A model generated the notes under the pieces. The model ran no database searches, had not been told where the DNA came from, and saw only the letters and a program-made list of their open reading frames with translations. Of a stretch of 64,000 bases of DNA, positions 29,748 to 38,984 are shown piece after piece (the first letter of the stretch is position 1; every line of letters begins with the position of its first letter). This DNA comes from CAVORB01 sp963698495 (GTDB lineage: Bacteria; Pseudomonadota; Gammaproteobacteria; Chromatiales; Chromatiaceae): assembly GCA_963698495.1 (NCBI GenBank), contig CAVORB010000010.1, positions 119,217 to 183,216 on the forward strand. The letters are read 5' to 3'. A program made the position numbers and the translations under genes.

Positions 29748-31118
29748 TCAGCCCGCCCCCGCCGCGCAGAGCGCATCCGCGACCCGATCCATCACCGCCA
29801 GGCGCGACCCCTTGACCAGCAGGCAGTCGCCGGCGCCGAGATCGGACTGAAGCGCCGCGAGCAGGCTCTCCTGGTCCGGAAAGTGCCGCCCTCCCGGCCC
29901 GAAGGCGGTCACCGCCTCCGCGCTCAGTGCGCCCACCGCGTAGAGGCCATCGATCCCGGCAGACCGCGCCATGGCGCCAATCTCCCGGTGCAGGGCACGG
30001 GCGTCGAGACCCAGCTCGCCCAGGTCTCCGAGCGCCAGCCAGTGGCGCCCGGGCAAACCCGCAAGCACCTGAATTGCCGCCTGCACCGAATCCGGATTGG
30101 CGTTGTAGCTATCGTCGATCACCCGCAGACCCTTGATGCCGAACCGCGGCTGCAGGCGACGAGGCACCGGCCGCAAACCCGCCAGGCCCGCGCGGATGCC
30201 GTCAATCGGGATATCCAGTGCGATCGCCACGGCGACAGCGACCAGGGCGTTGCGCACGTTGTGCATCCCGGCAAGGGGAAGCTCCAGGTCGATGTCGGAG
30301 TGCCCGACGCTGACGCTGAAGCGGGTACGGAAGCCCTCGGCGTCCCATTCGCTGCTCAGGCCGTCGGCCCGGACCCGCACGTCGGCGCTCGCGTCCGGTC
30401 CGCAGGTGAGCATCCGCCTCCCCGCAGCCAGCTCGCGCCACAGGTCGGTCCAGGGTGAATCGGAGGGGACGATGAAGACACCGGTCGCCGGCAGCCCCCG
30501 CGCGATCTCTCCCTTCGCCTGGGCGACCCCCTCCACGCTGCCGAAGCCCTCGAGATGAGCGCGTCCGGCATTGGTGATCACGGCCACGTCGGGCCGGCCG
30601 ATGTCGGTGAGATAGCCGATCTCGCCCGCATGGTTGGCACCCATCTCGAGCACCAGAAAGTCCTCGGCCCGGGAAGCGAGCAGGGTCAGCGGCATGCCGA
30701 TGTCGTTGTTGAGGTTGCCCCGGGTCGCGCGCACGGTGCCGACCTGGCCGAGGACCGCGGCGATCATCTCCTTGCAGGTCGTTTTCCCGTTGCTGCCCGT
30801 GACCGCGATCACCCGGCCCGGAAAGCGATCCCGCCAGGCTGAGGCCATCCGTCCTAGCGCCAGACGCGTGTCCTCCACCACCCATTGGGGTATGGGCGCA
30901 ATCAACGGATGATCCACCAGCACGGCCGCCGCTCCAGCGGCTGCGGCCTGCGCGACGAAGTCGTGTCCGTCGAAACGATCCCCGCGCAGGGCCACGAAGA
31001 GCTTTCCCACCCCGGTCTTCCGACTATCCGTGCCGACGGAGTCGAAGCCGACATCGGCGCCCAGGATATCGCCACCGATCAGCCGTGCCGCCTCGGACAG
31101 GGTCCACATCATGTCCAC
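29748..31118 (-). CDS. murF: UDP-MurNAc-tripeptide--D-Ala-D-Ala ligase MurF
   Basis: MurF completes the pentapeptide. It has 456 residues with the P-loop VTGSNGKTT at 106-114, RGNLNNDIGMPLTLL, EMGANHAGEI and DDSYNANPDS. Ten bases overlap with murE. The order murE-murF-mraY-murD is the standard dcw order. Confidence 0.98.
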   Translation of the reverse strand: MDMMWTLSEAARLIGGDILGADVGFDSVGTDSRKTGVGKLFVALRGDRFDGHDFVAQAAAAGAAAVLVDHPLIAPIPQWVVEDTRLALGRMASAWRDRFPGRVIAVTGSNGKTTCKEMIAAVLGQVGTVRATRGNLNNDIGMPLTLLASRAEDFLVLEMGANHAGEIGYLTDIGRPDVAVITNAGRAHLEGFGSVEGVAQAKGEIARGLPATGVFIVPSDSPWTDLWRELAAGRRMLTCGPDASADVRVRADGLSSEWDAEGFRTRFSVSVGHSDIDLELPLAGMHNVRNALVAVAVAIALDIPIDGIRAGLAGLRPVPRRLQPRFGIKGLRVIDDSYNANPDSVQAAIQVLAGLPGRHWLALGDLGELGLDARALHREIGAMARSAGIDGLYAVGALSAEAVTAFGPGGRHFPDQESLLAALQSDLGAGDCLLVKGSRLAVMDRVADALCAAGAG

Positions 31119-32653
31119 TGCCCTCCGCGCTCCTGCAGCGCCTGAACCACCTGGGCGCGATCACTGAAATGCACCTTGAGCTCACCCATGTCCTGGGTCG
31201 TCTCGTGCCCCTTGCCGGCGACCAGCACCAGGTCGTCGGGGCCCGCGGTGGCGATCGCCATGCGAATCGCCAACGCGCGGCGGCGCTCGATCCGAACCGC
31301 CTCGGGACGCTCCATCCCAGTCAGAATCTCCGAGATGATTGCCTCTCCATCCTCGCGCCGCGGGTTGTCGTCGGTGACGATCACCTGGTCGCTCAAGCGT
31401 TCCGCGACCTCCCCCATCAGCGGGCGTTTGCCGCGATCGCGATCGCCCCCGCAGCCGAACACGCAGATCAAACGCCCCCGGACATGGTCGCGCAGGTTGG
31501 TCAGCGCCTGCTCCAGGGCGTCGGGGGTATGGGCGTAATCCACCACCACCTGGGGCGCGGCACCGCCGCCGAAGGACTCCATGCGTCCGGGCACGCCGCG
31601 TACCGCCGCGATCTCTCGCAGCGCGCGCGACAGCGGCAAGCCTCGCGACAGCAGCACGGCGAGCACCGCCAACAGATTCGCGGCATTGAAACGACCGAGG
31701 AGCCCGATCTCAAGCCCCCCGTCGCCGACGCTGGTCTCCACCCGCAAGGACAGCCCCCGCGATCGCGGCGTGATGTCGCGCGCCCTGAGCCACAGATCGC
31801 AACGACCGGGGGGTTGCGCGTCGGACCGCAGGCTGTACCAGGCAACCGACACCGCGGGGCTCAACTCGGCGAGTATGGTGTCGCTCAGCGGCTCGTCCTG
31901 ATTGAGCACCGCCCAGGAGAGCCCGGGCATGCGAAACAGCCGGCGCTTGGCTGCGCCATAGCTCGCCATATCACCGTGATAGTCCAGGTGATCCCGGCTC
32001 AGATTGGTGAGCACGGCATGGCTGAAGCGCACGGCTCCGACCCGGCCCTGCTCCAGCGCATGGGAGGAGACCTCCATGGCTACCGCCCCGGCACCGCGGC
32101 CGCGCATCCACGCGAGGATCTCCTGCAAGCTGACCGGGTCCGGCGTGGTATGCGTGCCCGCCATCAGGTCCCCGGGGAATCCGGCGCCGAGCGTGCCCAG
32201 GATGCCGCAGGTCAGCTCGGGGGCGAGTGCCTGCGCCAGATAGTTGGTCACGCTGGTCTTGCCGTTGGTGCCGGTGACACCGATGACCTCCAGCGCCGCG
32301 CTGGGGTGGTCAAAGAAGCGGTCGGCCAACGCGCTGGCCACGCGCCCGAGCGCCGGCACCGGGACCACGGGGACGCGCAGCGTCTGCGCGAGCGCCGACA
32401 TGGTCTCCGCCGTCCAGCGTTCGCTCGGCTCGGCGACGATGGCGCAGGCGCCGCGGCGCCGCGCGTCAGCCGCGAAATCGAGCCCGTGGAAGGATCCACC
32501 GTCGCAAGCCAGAAACAAGCCGCCGGCCTCCACCTTGCGGCTGTCCAGGGTCAGGCTCGACACCAGCACGTCCACCTCGACCCGGGCCGGTACGAAACCC
32601 TCCAGCAGGTCGCTGAGGTACCAGGGGCGCGAGGCGCTGACCAGCGGCATCAT
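31109..32653 (-). CDS. murE: UDP-MurNAc-tripeptide synthetase MurE (meso-diaminopimelate adding)
   Basis: MurE adds the third residue of the stem peptide. It has 514 residues with the P-loop GVTGTNGKT at about 125-133. The DNPR motif (TDDNPRRED, near residue 425) is the marker for meso-diaminopimelate rather than lysine, predicting a Gram-negative type wall. VVDYAHTPDALE is also present. It overlaps ftsI by four bases and murF by ten. Confidence 0.98.
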   Translation of the reverse strand: MMPLVSASRPWYLSDLLEGFVPARVEVDVLVSSLTLDSRKVEAGGLFLACDGGSFHGLDFAADARRRGACAIVAEPSERWTAETMSALAQTLRVPVVPVPALGRVASALADRFFDHPSAALEVIGVTGTNGKTSVTNYLAQALAPELTCGILGTLGAGFPGDLMAGTHTTPDPVSLQEILAWMRGRGAGAVAMEVSSHALEQGRVGAVRFSHAVLTNLSRDHLDYHGDMASYGAAKRRLFRMPGLSWAVLNQDEPLSDTILAELSPAVSVAWYSLRSDAQPPGRCDLWLRARDITPRSRGLSLRVETSVGDGGLEIGLLGRFNAANLLAVLAVLLSRGLPLSRALREIAAVRGVPGRMESFGGGAAPQVVVDYAHTPDALEQALTNLRDHVRGRLICVFGCGGDRDRGKRPLMGEVAERLSDQVIVTDDNPRREDGEAIISEILTGMERPEAVRIERRRALAIRMAIATAGPDDLVLVAGKGHETTQDMGELKVHFSDRAQVVQALQERGGQWT

Positions 32654-34404
32654 GGATGCTCCTCCACACCGGCCAGACGCAGCGTCTGCAACGGGTCGTC
32701 GGGCGCCACGTTGAACAGACGCAAGGCCCCCTGCATGACCCGCGCGAAGACCGGCGCCGCCACCTTGCCGCCGTAATAGTGCTTGCCGCTGGGCTCGTCG
32801 ACCATCACCACCATGGCGAAGCGCGGCCGCGAGGCCGGTGCCACCCCGGCGAATACCGCCTGGTAACGCTTGGCGGCATACCCGCCCTTGGCGGCCTTCT
32901 TGGCGGTGCCCGTCTTGCCGGCCACCCGATAGCCCTCGATGGCCGCCTCCTTGGCCGTACCCTCGGCGGATACCACCGTCTCCATCATGGCTCGAACCAG
33001 GCGCGTGGTCCGTTCCGACAGCACGCGGCGCCCCTCGGGCACCGCGTCGCGCTTGAGCAGACTGACCGGGCGCAGCAGGCCGTCCGCCCCCAGGACCGAG
33101 TATGCCTGGGCGAGCTGCAGGGAGGTGACTGACAGCCCATAGCCGAAGGCGTGTGTGGCGTGCTCGAACATCGACCAGTCATCGTAGTGGCGAAGCCGAC
33201 CGGCAACCTCGCCGGGGAAGTGGCTGTCGGTTGGACTTCCGAAACCGAGACTCTCGTAGAGCGTCCAGAGCACGGACTTGTTCATGCGCATCGCCAGCTT
33301 GACCGACCCCACGTTGCTGGACTTGGTCAACACCCGGGTCGTCGTCAGCGTGCCGTAGTTCCGCACATCCTTGACCCGGTTGCGGCCCACCCGGAGAGTA
33401 CCGGGGGCGGTGTCGATGAGGGTGTCGGGTCCCACCAGACCGGCCTCGAGTGCCGCGGCCACGACGAACGGCTTGACCGTCGAGCCCGGCTCCATCACGT
33501 CGGTGAGGGCGCGGTTGCGGCGGGTGCTGCCGGCGCCTTCGAGCTTGCCGTTGGGGTTGTAGGCAGGCTGATTGACCATCGCCAGCACCTCACCGGTCTC
33601 CACGTCGAGCACCACGGCGGTTGCCGAGCTGGCGCGATGGTCTTGCACCGCGCGCTTGAGCTCCCTGTAGGCCAGGAACTGGAGGCGCCGATCCAGGCTG
33701 AGCGTCAGATCGCGCCCGTGGCGCGGCGAGCGCGTCCGCTCCACTTCCGCCACCACGCGCCGGCGTCCGTCCTGAATGACGCGCCGCAGTCCGGGCTCGG
33801 CGCCCAGCCACTTGTCGTAGAGCAGCTCCATGCCCTCGATCCCCCGGTCGTCGATATCGGTGAAGCCGATGATGTGCCCGAAGATCTCGCCGCTGGGGTA
33901 GAAGCGTCGGTACTCGCTTTCCATACCGATGGAGTCGAGACGGTAACGCTCGATGATTTCCTCGACCGCAACGGTCTCGTCCGGGCCGATGCGCCGCTTG
34001 AGGTAGACGAAGCCGCGGCCGGGACGGCTTTCGATCTTCTCGATCAGGTCCTTCGATTTCAGATGCAGGGCCGCGGCGAGCTCCCGCATCACGTCCTGGC
34101 GGCCCGTCAGCTTGCGCGGATCTGCCCAGACGGTCGCCACCGGCGTACTCACCGCCAGTGGCTCGCCGTTGCGGTCCAGGATCATGCCCCGCCGGGCCGG
34201 AATCTCCGACACTCGCAGATAACGGCGCGCACCCTCATGCTGCAGGAATTCGTTGTCGATGACCTGGCGGTACAGGGCGCTTCCGACCACGGCAACTAGA
34301 AAGATACCGAGAAAACTCAAGAGCACACGGCGGCGCAGACGGGAGCTTGGCCTGTGCTCGGAAAGCCGCTGTGCGCGCTTGAGCCTGCGCGTCTTACTGG
34401 CCAT
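32650..34404 (-). CDS. ftsI: Septal transpeptidase FtsI (PBP3)
   Basis: FtsI cross-links septal peptidoglycan and pairs with FtsW. It has 584 residues: a basic cytoplasmic tail, a membrane helix at about 29-46, a pedestal domain, and a transpeptidase domain. The acyl-enzyme serine is in GSTVK (S308, K311), followed by SSN (S362-N364) and KTG (497-499). All three penicillin-binding motifs are intact. It overlaps ftsL by 11 bases and murE by four. Confidence 0.98.
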   Translation of the reverse strand: MASKTRRLKRAQRLSEHRPSSRLRRRVLLSFLGIFLVAVVGSALYRQVIDNEFLQHEGARRYLRVSEIPARRGMILDRNGEPLAVSTPVATVWADPRKLTGRQDVMRELAAALHLKSKDLIEKIESRPGRGFVYLKRRIGPDETVAVEEIIERYRLDSIGMESEYRRFYPSGEIFGHIIGFTDIDDRGIEGMELLYDKWLGAEPGLRRVIQDGRRRVVAEVERTRSPRHGRDLTLSLDRRLQFLAYRELKRAVQDHRASSATAVVLDVETGEVLAMVNQPAYNPNGKLEGAGSTRRNRALTDVMEPGSTVKPFVVAAALEAGLVGPDTLIDTAPGTLRVGRNRVKDVRNYGTLTTTRVLTKSSNVGSVKLAMRMNKSVLWTLYESLGFGSPTDSHFPGEVAGRLRHYDDWSMFEHATHAFGYGLSVTSLQLAQAYSVLGADGLLRPVSLLKRDAVPEGRRVLSERTTRLVRAMMETVVSAEGTAKEAAIEGYRVAGKTGTAKKAAKGGYAAKRYQAVFAGVAPASRPRFAMVVMVDEPSGKHYYGGKVAAPVFARVMQGALRLFNVAPDDPLQTLRLAGVEEHP

Positions 34405-34684
34405 GCTCGGATTCCGCCTCGATCACGCGCACCTCGCCACGCTGCGGGAGGTGCATGCTCAACAGCTTGCGCGCCCGCTCCTCGACCCGCGGATGCGTGG
34501 TCAGCGCCGCCTCCTCGAGGCGCAGCTGCCCCCACTGCACCTCCAGCGCCTGGCGCTCGCCGATCAAGGTCTGCAGCGCCACAAACTCCATGCGGCTCAC
34601 GAACTTGCCGTAGACCACGGCGACCGCCGAGGCGATCACCGCCAGGGTCAGGATCAGCGCCGCCCGCAATTCTCCGCGCGTCAT
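34394..34684 (-). CDS. ftsL: Cell division protein FtsL
   Basis: A 96-residue bitopic protein with a membrane helix at about 8-26, followed by a leucine-zipper-like coiled coil (LQTLIGERQALEVQWGQL) and a short charged tail. FtsL bridges FtsQ/FtsB to FtsWI. The assignment rests on size, topology and position between rsmH and ftsI, because the sequence is poorly conserved. The start overlaps the rsmH stop by four bases. Confidence 0.9.
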   Translation of the reverse strand: MTRGELRAALILTLAVIASAVAVVYGKFVSRMEFVALQTLIGERQALEVQWGQLRLEEAALTTHPRVEERARKLLSMHLPQRGEVRVIEAESEHGQ

Positions 34685-35614
34685 TCCAGCCGCTCCGCCA
34701 CTCGCATAACGGCGCTGCGCGCGCGCGGATTCACCGCCACCTCGCCAGGAGAAGGGCGCACGGGCTTGCCCACCGGGCGCAGGCGCCCACGCGAATCGCC
34801 CGCGACCACGGGGACCCCGCGCGGAAACTGCTCACCTCGGGCCTCATCGCGAATGAACCGCTTCACGATCCGATCCTCCAGGGAGTGGAAGCTGATGACC
34901 ACGAGCCGCCCGCCTGCGGCGAGGAGGTCGCAAACGCTGGCGAGACAGGCGCGCAGCTCGTCCAGTTCACCGTTGACTTGAATCCGTAGGGCCTGGAAGG
35001 TGCGCGTCGCCGGGTGCTTCCCCGGCTCGCGGGTCGGACACGCCGCCGACACGATCTCCACCAGGCGGCGCGTGGTCGCGATCGCCGCCTCTCGTCGGGC
35101 GCGACCGATGGCACGCGCGATGCGGCGGGAAAAGCGCTCCTCCCCGTACTCGTGCAGAATCCTTGCGATCTCCTGCTCGGGGGCGCGGGCCAGCCATTCC
35201 GCAGCCGTCTCGCCGCGACTGTTGTCCATGCGCATGTCCAGAGGACCTTCCGCGGTGAAGCTGAAGCCGCGACCCGGCGCGTCGAGCTGCGGAGAGGAAA
35301 CGCCGAGATCCAGCAGAAGGCCGCTCAAGCGCCCCGTTAGACCGTGGCGGAGGGCGACTCCCCGCGCTTCGGAAAACGGCGCTCTGCTCGATCGTGAAGC
35401 GCTGGTCATGCCGCGCAAGGGCCTGCCCGTCGGCAACCGCGTCCGGGTCCCGATCCAGGGCGAACAGGCGCCCCGCGGCCCCCAAACTCGCCAGCAGCGC
35501 CCGCGAGTGACCGCCGCGCCCGTAGGTGCAGTCCAGATACAAGCCATCCGCCTTGATCGCCAATGCCTCCAAACTCTCCTCCAGCAGAACAGGCTTGTGC
35601 GCCGCATCGCCCAT
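34681..35614 (-). CDS. rsmH: 16S rRNA (cytosine1402-N4)-methyltransferase RsmH, split by one frameshift
   Basis: RsmH (MraW) methylates C1402 of 16S rRNA. From the ATG at 35614 the first part reads HKPVLLEESLEALAIKADG and LDCTYGRGGHSRALLASLG, with the SAM-site LDRDPDAV. At about 35375-35390 the reading frame changes, and the gene goes on one frame over with APFSEARGVALRHG, LLLDLGVSSPQLD, RGFSFTAEGPLDMRMD, and VVISFHSLEDRIVKRF. The whole stretch is 934 bases, that is 3n+1. One inserted base therefore accounts for it, and the repaired protein would have 310 residues, normal for the family. Sequencing error is the simplest cause; a real null mutation is possible because RsmH is not essential. 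Confidence 0.92.
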
Positions 35615-35625
35615 CTTGTCGTTAG

Positions 35626-36081
35626 TCAGATCGAGAGCGACGCGAAATCGGTGGCGGACTCCATTTGCTGCAGATCCGCCTCATTCAACCACTCGTCGCG
35701 GCGCCCGACCCAGGCATCCTCGTCCCACAGCTCGAACTTGTTGCTCTGCCCCACCAGGGCGACCCGCTTGTCCAGGGAGGCGAAGCTCCGCAACGAAGGC
35801 GGCAGGAGCACGCGACCCTGGGCGTCCATCTCGACGTCCTGGGCATGACCGATATAGAGCCGCTGGAGCTTCCTCGCGGTGGGGTTGAAGGACGGCAACC
35901 GCTCGAGCTTGCGCTCGATCTCGACCCAGTTCGGCTCGGGGTAAATCAGCAGACAGTGGTCAGCGTCGACGGTAATCACGAGACGAGAGGCACAGCACGC
36001 CTGCAGCTGCTCGCGATAACGGGCGGGTATCGCCAGCCTTCCCTTGGCGTCCAGATTTAGAATGGATACCCCACGAAACAA
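35626..36081 (-). CDS. mraZ: Transcriptional regulator MraZ
   Basis: MraZ is an AbrB-fold DNA-binding protein that represses the mra/dcw operon. It has 151 residues and two copies of the signature: DAKGRLAIPARYRE near the start and DAQGRVLLPPSLRS in the second half, plus NKFELWDEDAW. The start is TTG at 36081, giving the family's usual MFRGVSILNLD. Three MraZ-type repeats and a promoter lie immediately upstream, so it probably autoregulates the whole cluster. Confidence 0.97.
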   Translation of the reverse strand: MFRGVSILNLDAKGRLAIPARYREQLQACCASRLVITVDADHCLLIYPEPNWVEIERKLERLPSFNPTARKLQRLYIGHAQDVEMDAQGRVLLPPSLRSFASLDKRVALVGQSNKFELWDEDAWVGRRDEWLNEADLQQMESATDFASLSI

Positions 36082-36105
36082 ATCGCGCCCCCCAAATGGG
36101 AATTG

Positions 36106-36131
36106 CTCCCCTTTATCCCACTTTCTCCCAC
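36106..36131 (-). promoter_or_regulatory. MraZ operator: three tandem TGGGA-like repeats
   Basis: On the minus strand TGGGA (36126-36130), TGGGA (36116-36120) and GGGAG (36106-36110) recur every 10 bases with five-base spacers. This is the arrangement known for MraZ boxes (TGGGN with five-base spacing). It lies between the probable transcription start near 36134 and the mraZ start, fitting repression by MraZ. Confidence 0.85.
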
Positions 36132-36140
36132 TTGCGGCTC

Positions 36141-36169
36141 ATGGTAGGCAAGAATCCGGGACGCGTCAA
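36141..36169 (-). promoter_or_regulatory. mra/dcw operon promoter
   Basis: TTGACG (36164-36169) and TACCAT (36141-36146) are exactly 17 bases apart on the minus strand. The transcription start would be near 36134, directly before the MraZ repeats. It is the best promoter between mraZ and rnpB. Confidence 0.75.
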
Positions 36170-36352
36170 GGATCATCGGGGTGTTTTCTCTTGCGGCTCA
36201 GGGACTTAAGAAGGCGTGATCAAGCGACACGACACACGAAACAAAAATCATTCTAATCAGCGCGATGGGAACTGAAATTAGAGCTTTACCTAAAGTAGGT
36301 CGGCGAAGACGGGGAGCGTAGTGGGGAGCGGTGGAGGAAACAAGACGAAATG

Positions 36353-36732
36353 AGGTGGGAGCCGGCCTGTAAGCCGGGTTCTGTCGAGAGCAGCCATTCA
36401 TCTGGGACGCGCGTCGCCGCGCACCTCGAGCGACCTACCCGGGAACCCGTGCGGGCCGCACGTCGCGGCCGAGACCGCGTGTTCCCCTATTTGGTCTTGC
36501 TCCGGGTGGGGTTTGCCGTGCCGCGGCTGTTACCAGCAGCGCGGTGCGCTCTTACCGCACCATTTCACCCTTACCGCTCCGCGTAACGGAGTTTGGCGGT
36601 TTGTTTTCTGTGGCACTTTCCGTGGGCTCGCGCCCCCCAGGCGTTACCTGGCACCCTGCCCTACGGAGCCCGGACTTTCCTCCCCTCCGAGCGCGTAGGC
36701 CGGAGGAGCGGCTGCCCGGCCGACTCCCACTC
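36353..36732 (-). ncRNA. rnpB: RNase P RNA (bacterial type A)
   Basis: The minus strand contains the universal RNase P RNA blocks in order: GAGGGGAGGAAAGTCCGGGC, CAGGGTGCCAGGTAACGCCT, AAGGGTGAAA, GGTGCGGTAAGAGCGCACCG, GGTAACAG, GGCACGGCAAACCCCACCCG, GAGCAAGACCAAATAGGGG, CCCGGGTAGG, AGATGAATGGCTGC and CGACAGAACCCGGCTTA. The ends are set by pairing of helix P1 (GGGAGTCGGCC with GGCCGGCTCCC) and are good to a few bases. It lies between rsmI and mraZ, a frequent position in gammaproteobacteria. Confidence 0.97.
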
Positions 36733-36828
36733 AGCAGTCTATCACGCCTGCACTGGAGAACCGGTATCCGGGATGCACGCCCAGGCGCAGCTTGCGGCCG
36801 GTGAGGCCATCATCGTCCAGACGGCCCA

Positions 36829-37716
36829 TCAGTCGACGTCTTCTCCAACCCCGTTCTGCTCTCTATCGGCTGCATCCCGCCACGCCAAGGCGAGGGCGTA
36901 GAGCCGGTTCTTCTTGCCGCCCGTGATCCGCGCGGCCAAGGCGGCGGCCTGCTTGAGCGGCAGCTCAGCAGCGAGCACACGCAGGATATGCTCCTCGTCG
37001 CCCCGCGCCACGCCGGGGTCCGGCTCGCCGCGCCCCTCGACCAGGATCACGAACTCGCCCATCTGCTGCCGAGCGTCCGCCTCTACCCTGGCGGCCAGAT
37101 CCCCGAGACTACCGCTGAGAAAGGTCTCGAAGCGCTTGGTCAGCTCGCGCGCCACGGCCGCCCGACGCTCGGCGCCGAGCTGGTCCCGCAGCGCTGCGAG
37201 GGTGGCGAGTACCCGGTTTCCGGCCTCGTACATGACCAGGGTCGCGCACTCGCCGGCCAGGCCTGTGGCCCACTCGCGGCGCTTGGCGGTGGTCCGCGGG
37301 GGAAAGCCGACGAACAGGAAGCGGTCGCAGGGCAGCCCCGCCGCGGATAGCGCGCACACCGCCGCATTCGCACCTGGGACCGGAACAACGCGGATGCCGA
37401 GTCCGCGCGCGCCCTGCACCAGCTGGAAGCCTGGATCGCTGATGAGGGGGGTGCCCGCATCCGACACCAAGGCCAGGCTTTCACCCTCGGCCAGACGCCT
37501 CAGCAAGCGGGGGACCACTTGCGCCTCATTGTGATCGTGACAGGAAACGAGCCGGGTGCTGATGCCGTAATGGGCAAGCAGACGACGGGTGTGACGGGTG
37601 TCCTCGGCTGCGATCAGGTCCACCTCGGCAAGCACCTGCCGCGCGCGGTAGGTCAGGTCCGCCAGATTGCCGATCGGTGTTGCCACCACGTATAGTAGGC
37701 CTAACGATGTCGACAT
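36829..37716 (-). CDS. rsmI: 16S rRNA (cytidine1402-2'-O)-methyltransferase RsmI
   Basis: RsmI methylates the ribose of C1402, the same base that RsmH modifies. It has 295 residues of the tetrapyrrole-methylase fold: LLYVVATPIGNLADLTYRA at the start, AAEDTRHTRRLL, LVSDAGTPLISDPG and the C-terminal GGKKNRLYALAL. The ATG at 37716 has GGAGAA at a good distance upstream and gives the standard start; another ATG at 37740 lies in frame. It is divergent from lpoA by only 38 bases, as in E. coli yraL-lpoA. Confidence 0.96.
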   Translation of the reverse strand: MSTSLGLLYVVATPIGNLADLTYRARQVLAEVDLIAAEDTRHTRRLLAHYGISTRLVSCHDHNEAQVVPRLLRRLAEGESLALVSDAGTPLISDPGFQLVQGARGLGIRVVPVPGANAAVCALSAAGLPCDRFLFVGFPPRTTAKRREWATGLAGECATLVMYEAGNRVLATLAALRDQLGAERRAAVARELTKRFETFLSGSLGDLAARVEADARQQMGEFVILVEGRGEPDPGVARGDEEHILRVLAAELPLKQAAALAARITGGKKNRLYALALAWRDAADREQNGVGEDVD

Positions 37717-37754
37717 ACAGGTTGTTCTCCACCCGGACATAGGCCTACGGCAAG

Positions 37755-38984
37755 ATGCTGACGAGACGTCCCAACTCCCCGATTCCCTCGCGAGCCTGGC
37801 TCAGGCTAGCCGTTCTGGCCACGGTCGTCGCGGGCTGCGCCGGTCCGGTGCAACGCCATTCCGATCTGAGCAGCGCCCGCAGCGGCGGTTATCGCGGGGG
37901 AGAGACGGTGGCCGTGTTGCTGCCGCAATCCGGCCGCTTCGCCGGCGCCGCCCAGGCCTTGAAGGACGGCATTCTCGCCGCCCAGGCCGCGGACGAGCAA
38001 GGCAAGAGGCCGCAGCTTCGTTTCTATGACACCAGCACGGCCCAGTCGGCCAACGCCCTGGTGCAGAAGGCGGCGGCGGACGGCGCCAGCTTTATCATCG
38101 GGCCGCTGCAGAAGGAGGCCGTTGAAGAGCTGGCGCGCGGAGCCAGCCTCCCGGCGCCCGTGCTTGCCCTCAACCGGGTCTCCACCGGCAGATCGCCCGC
38201 CAATCTCTACCAGTTCTCTCTGTCGCCCGAGGACGAGGCAGCGGAAGCGGCACGCAAGGCATGGGAAGGCGGTCACCGCTCGGCCCTGATGCTCTACCCG
38301 AGCGGCCCCTGGGGCGAACGCATGGCCAAGGGCTTTCATCAGCAGTGGCTTGCCCTCGGAGGCCGGCTGGCAGCGACCGAAGTCTACGATCCGAACGGCT
38401 TCGACTTCACCCAGCCCATCGGCAACTTGAGCGCGCGAGCGGACGACGCCGATTTCCTGTTTCTGGTGGCGACATCGCAAACGGCTCGCGAGATCGCACC
38501 CCAGGTCCGGGCAATTTCGGCCTATGATTTTCCGGTCTTCGCGACCTCCCACATCTACGGGGGCCGCTTCGACCCGGTGGCGGATCAGCCCATTGTCGGG
38601 ACCTACTTCGTCGACATCCCCTGGTTGCTCGCTCCCGACGCGGGCGACCCGCTCTCGCGCGACCGCGTCCGACAACGCACGCCCGGGATGCAGGACGGCC
38701 TCACCAGGCTCTACGCCATGGGCATCGACGCCTACCGCCTGGCGCCCCGACTCGCCTGGATGGCGTCGAACCGGGGCGCCGTGGTCCAGGGCAAGACCGG
38801 TGAGCTCAGGTTGGACAGCCAGCGGAACGTCGTGCGCGGTTTGACCCTGGCACGCTTCAGCCCCTCCGGGCCGGCCTTGGCCGGGGTTGACACGCGCCTC
38901 TGGGCGCCTGAGGAGGGACTTGACCCGAAGGGCCCGCTCCTGGCCGCCCGAGGCGCGCCCCGTCTTGCCGCGATTCCCCGCTAG
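37755..38984 (+). CDS. lpoA: Penicillin-binding protein activator LpoA, short form
   Basis: LpoA is an outer-membrane lipoprotein that activates PBP1A. The lipobox VVAGC puts the lipidated cysteine at residue 28. After about 20 linker residues the periplasmic-binding-like C-terminal domain begins (VAVLLPQSGRFAGAAQALKDG). The whole protein has only 409 residues. E. coli LpoA has 678 because of an N-terminal TPR-like domain, which is absent here. The domain that contacts PBP1A is the C-terminal one, so function may be kept. It heads the lpoA-yraN-dolP run. Confidence 0.88.
   Translation: MLTRRPNSPIPSRAWLRLAVLATVVAGCAGPVQRHSDLSSARSGGYRGGETVAVLLPQSGRFAGAAQALKDGILAAQAADEQGKRPQLRFYDTSTAQSANALVQKAAADGASFIIGPLQKEAVEELARGASLPAPVLALNRVSTGRSPANLYQFSLSPEDEAAEAARKAWEGGHRSALMLYPSGPWGERMAKGFHQQWLALGGRLAATEVYDPNGFDFTQPIGNLSARADDADFLFLVATSQTAREIAPQVRAISAYDFPVFATSHIYGGRFDPVADQPIVGTYFVDIPWLLAPDAGDPLSRDRVRQRTPGMQDGLTRLYAMGIDAYRLAPRLAWMASNRGAVVQGKTGELRLDSQRNVVRGLTLARFSPSGPALAGVDTRLWAPEEGLDPKGPLLAARGAPRLAAIPR

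Noticed and set aside
35370..35395. Programmed +1 frameshift in rsmH
   Set aside because: There is no slippery codon, internal ribosome site or conserved stop context, and other nearby genes show similar accidental shifts.
36350..36804. Several short plus-strand frames
   Set aside because: They lie on the strand opposite to RNase P RNA, whose conserved structure explains the sequence.
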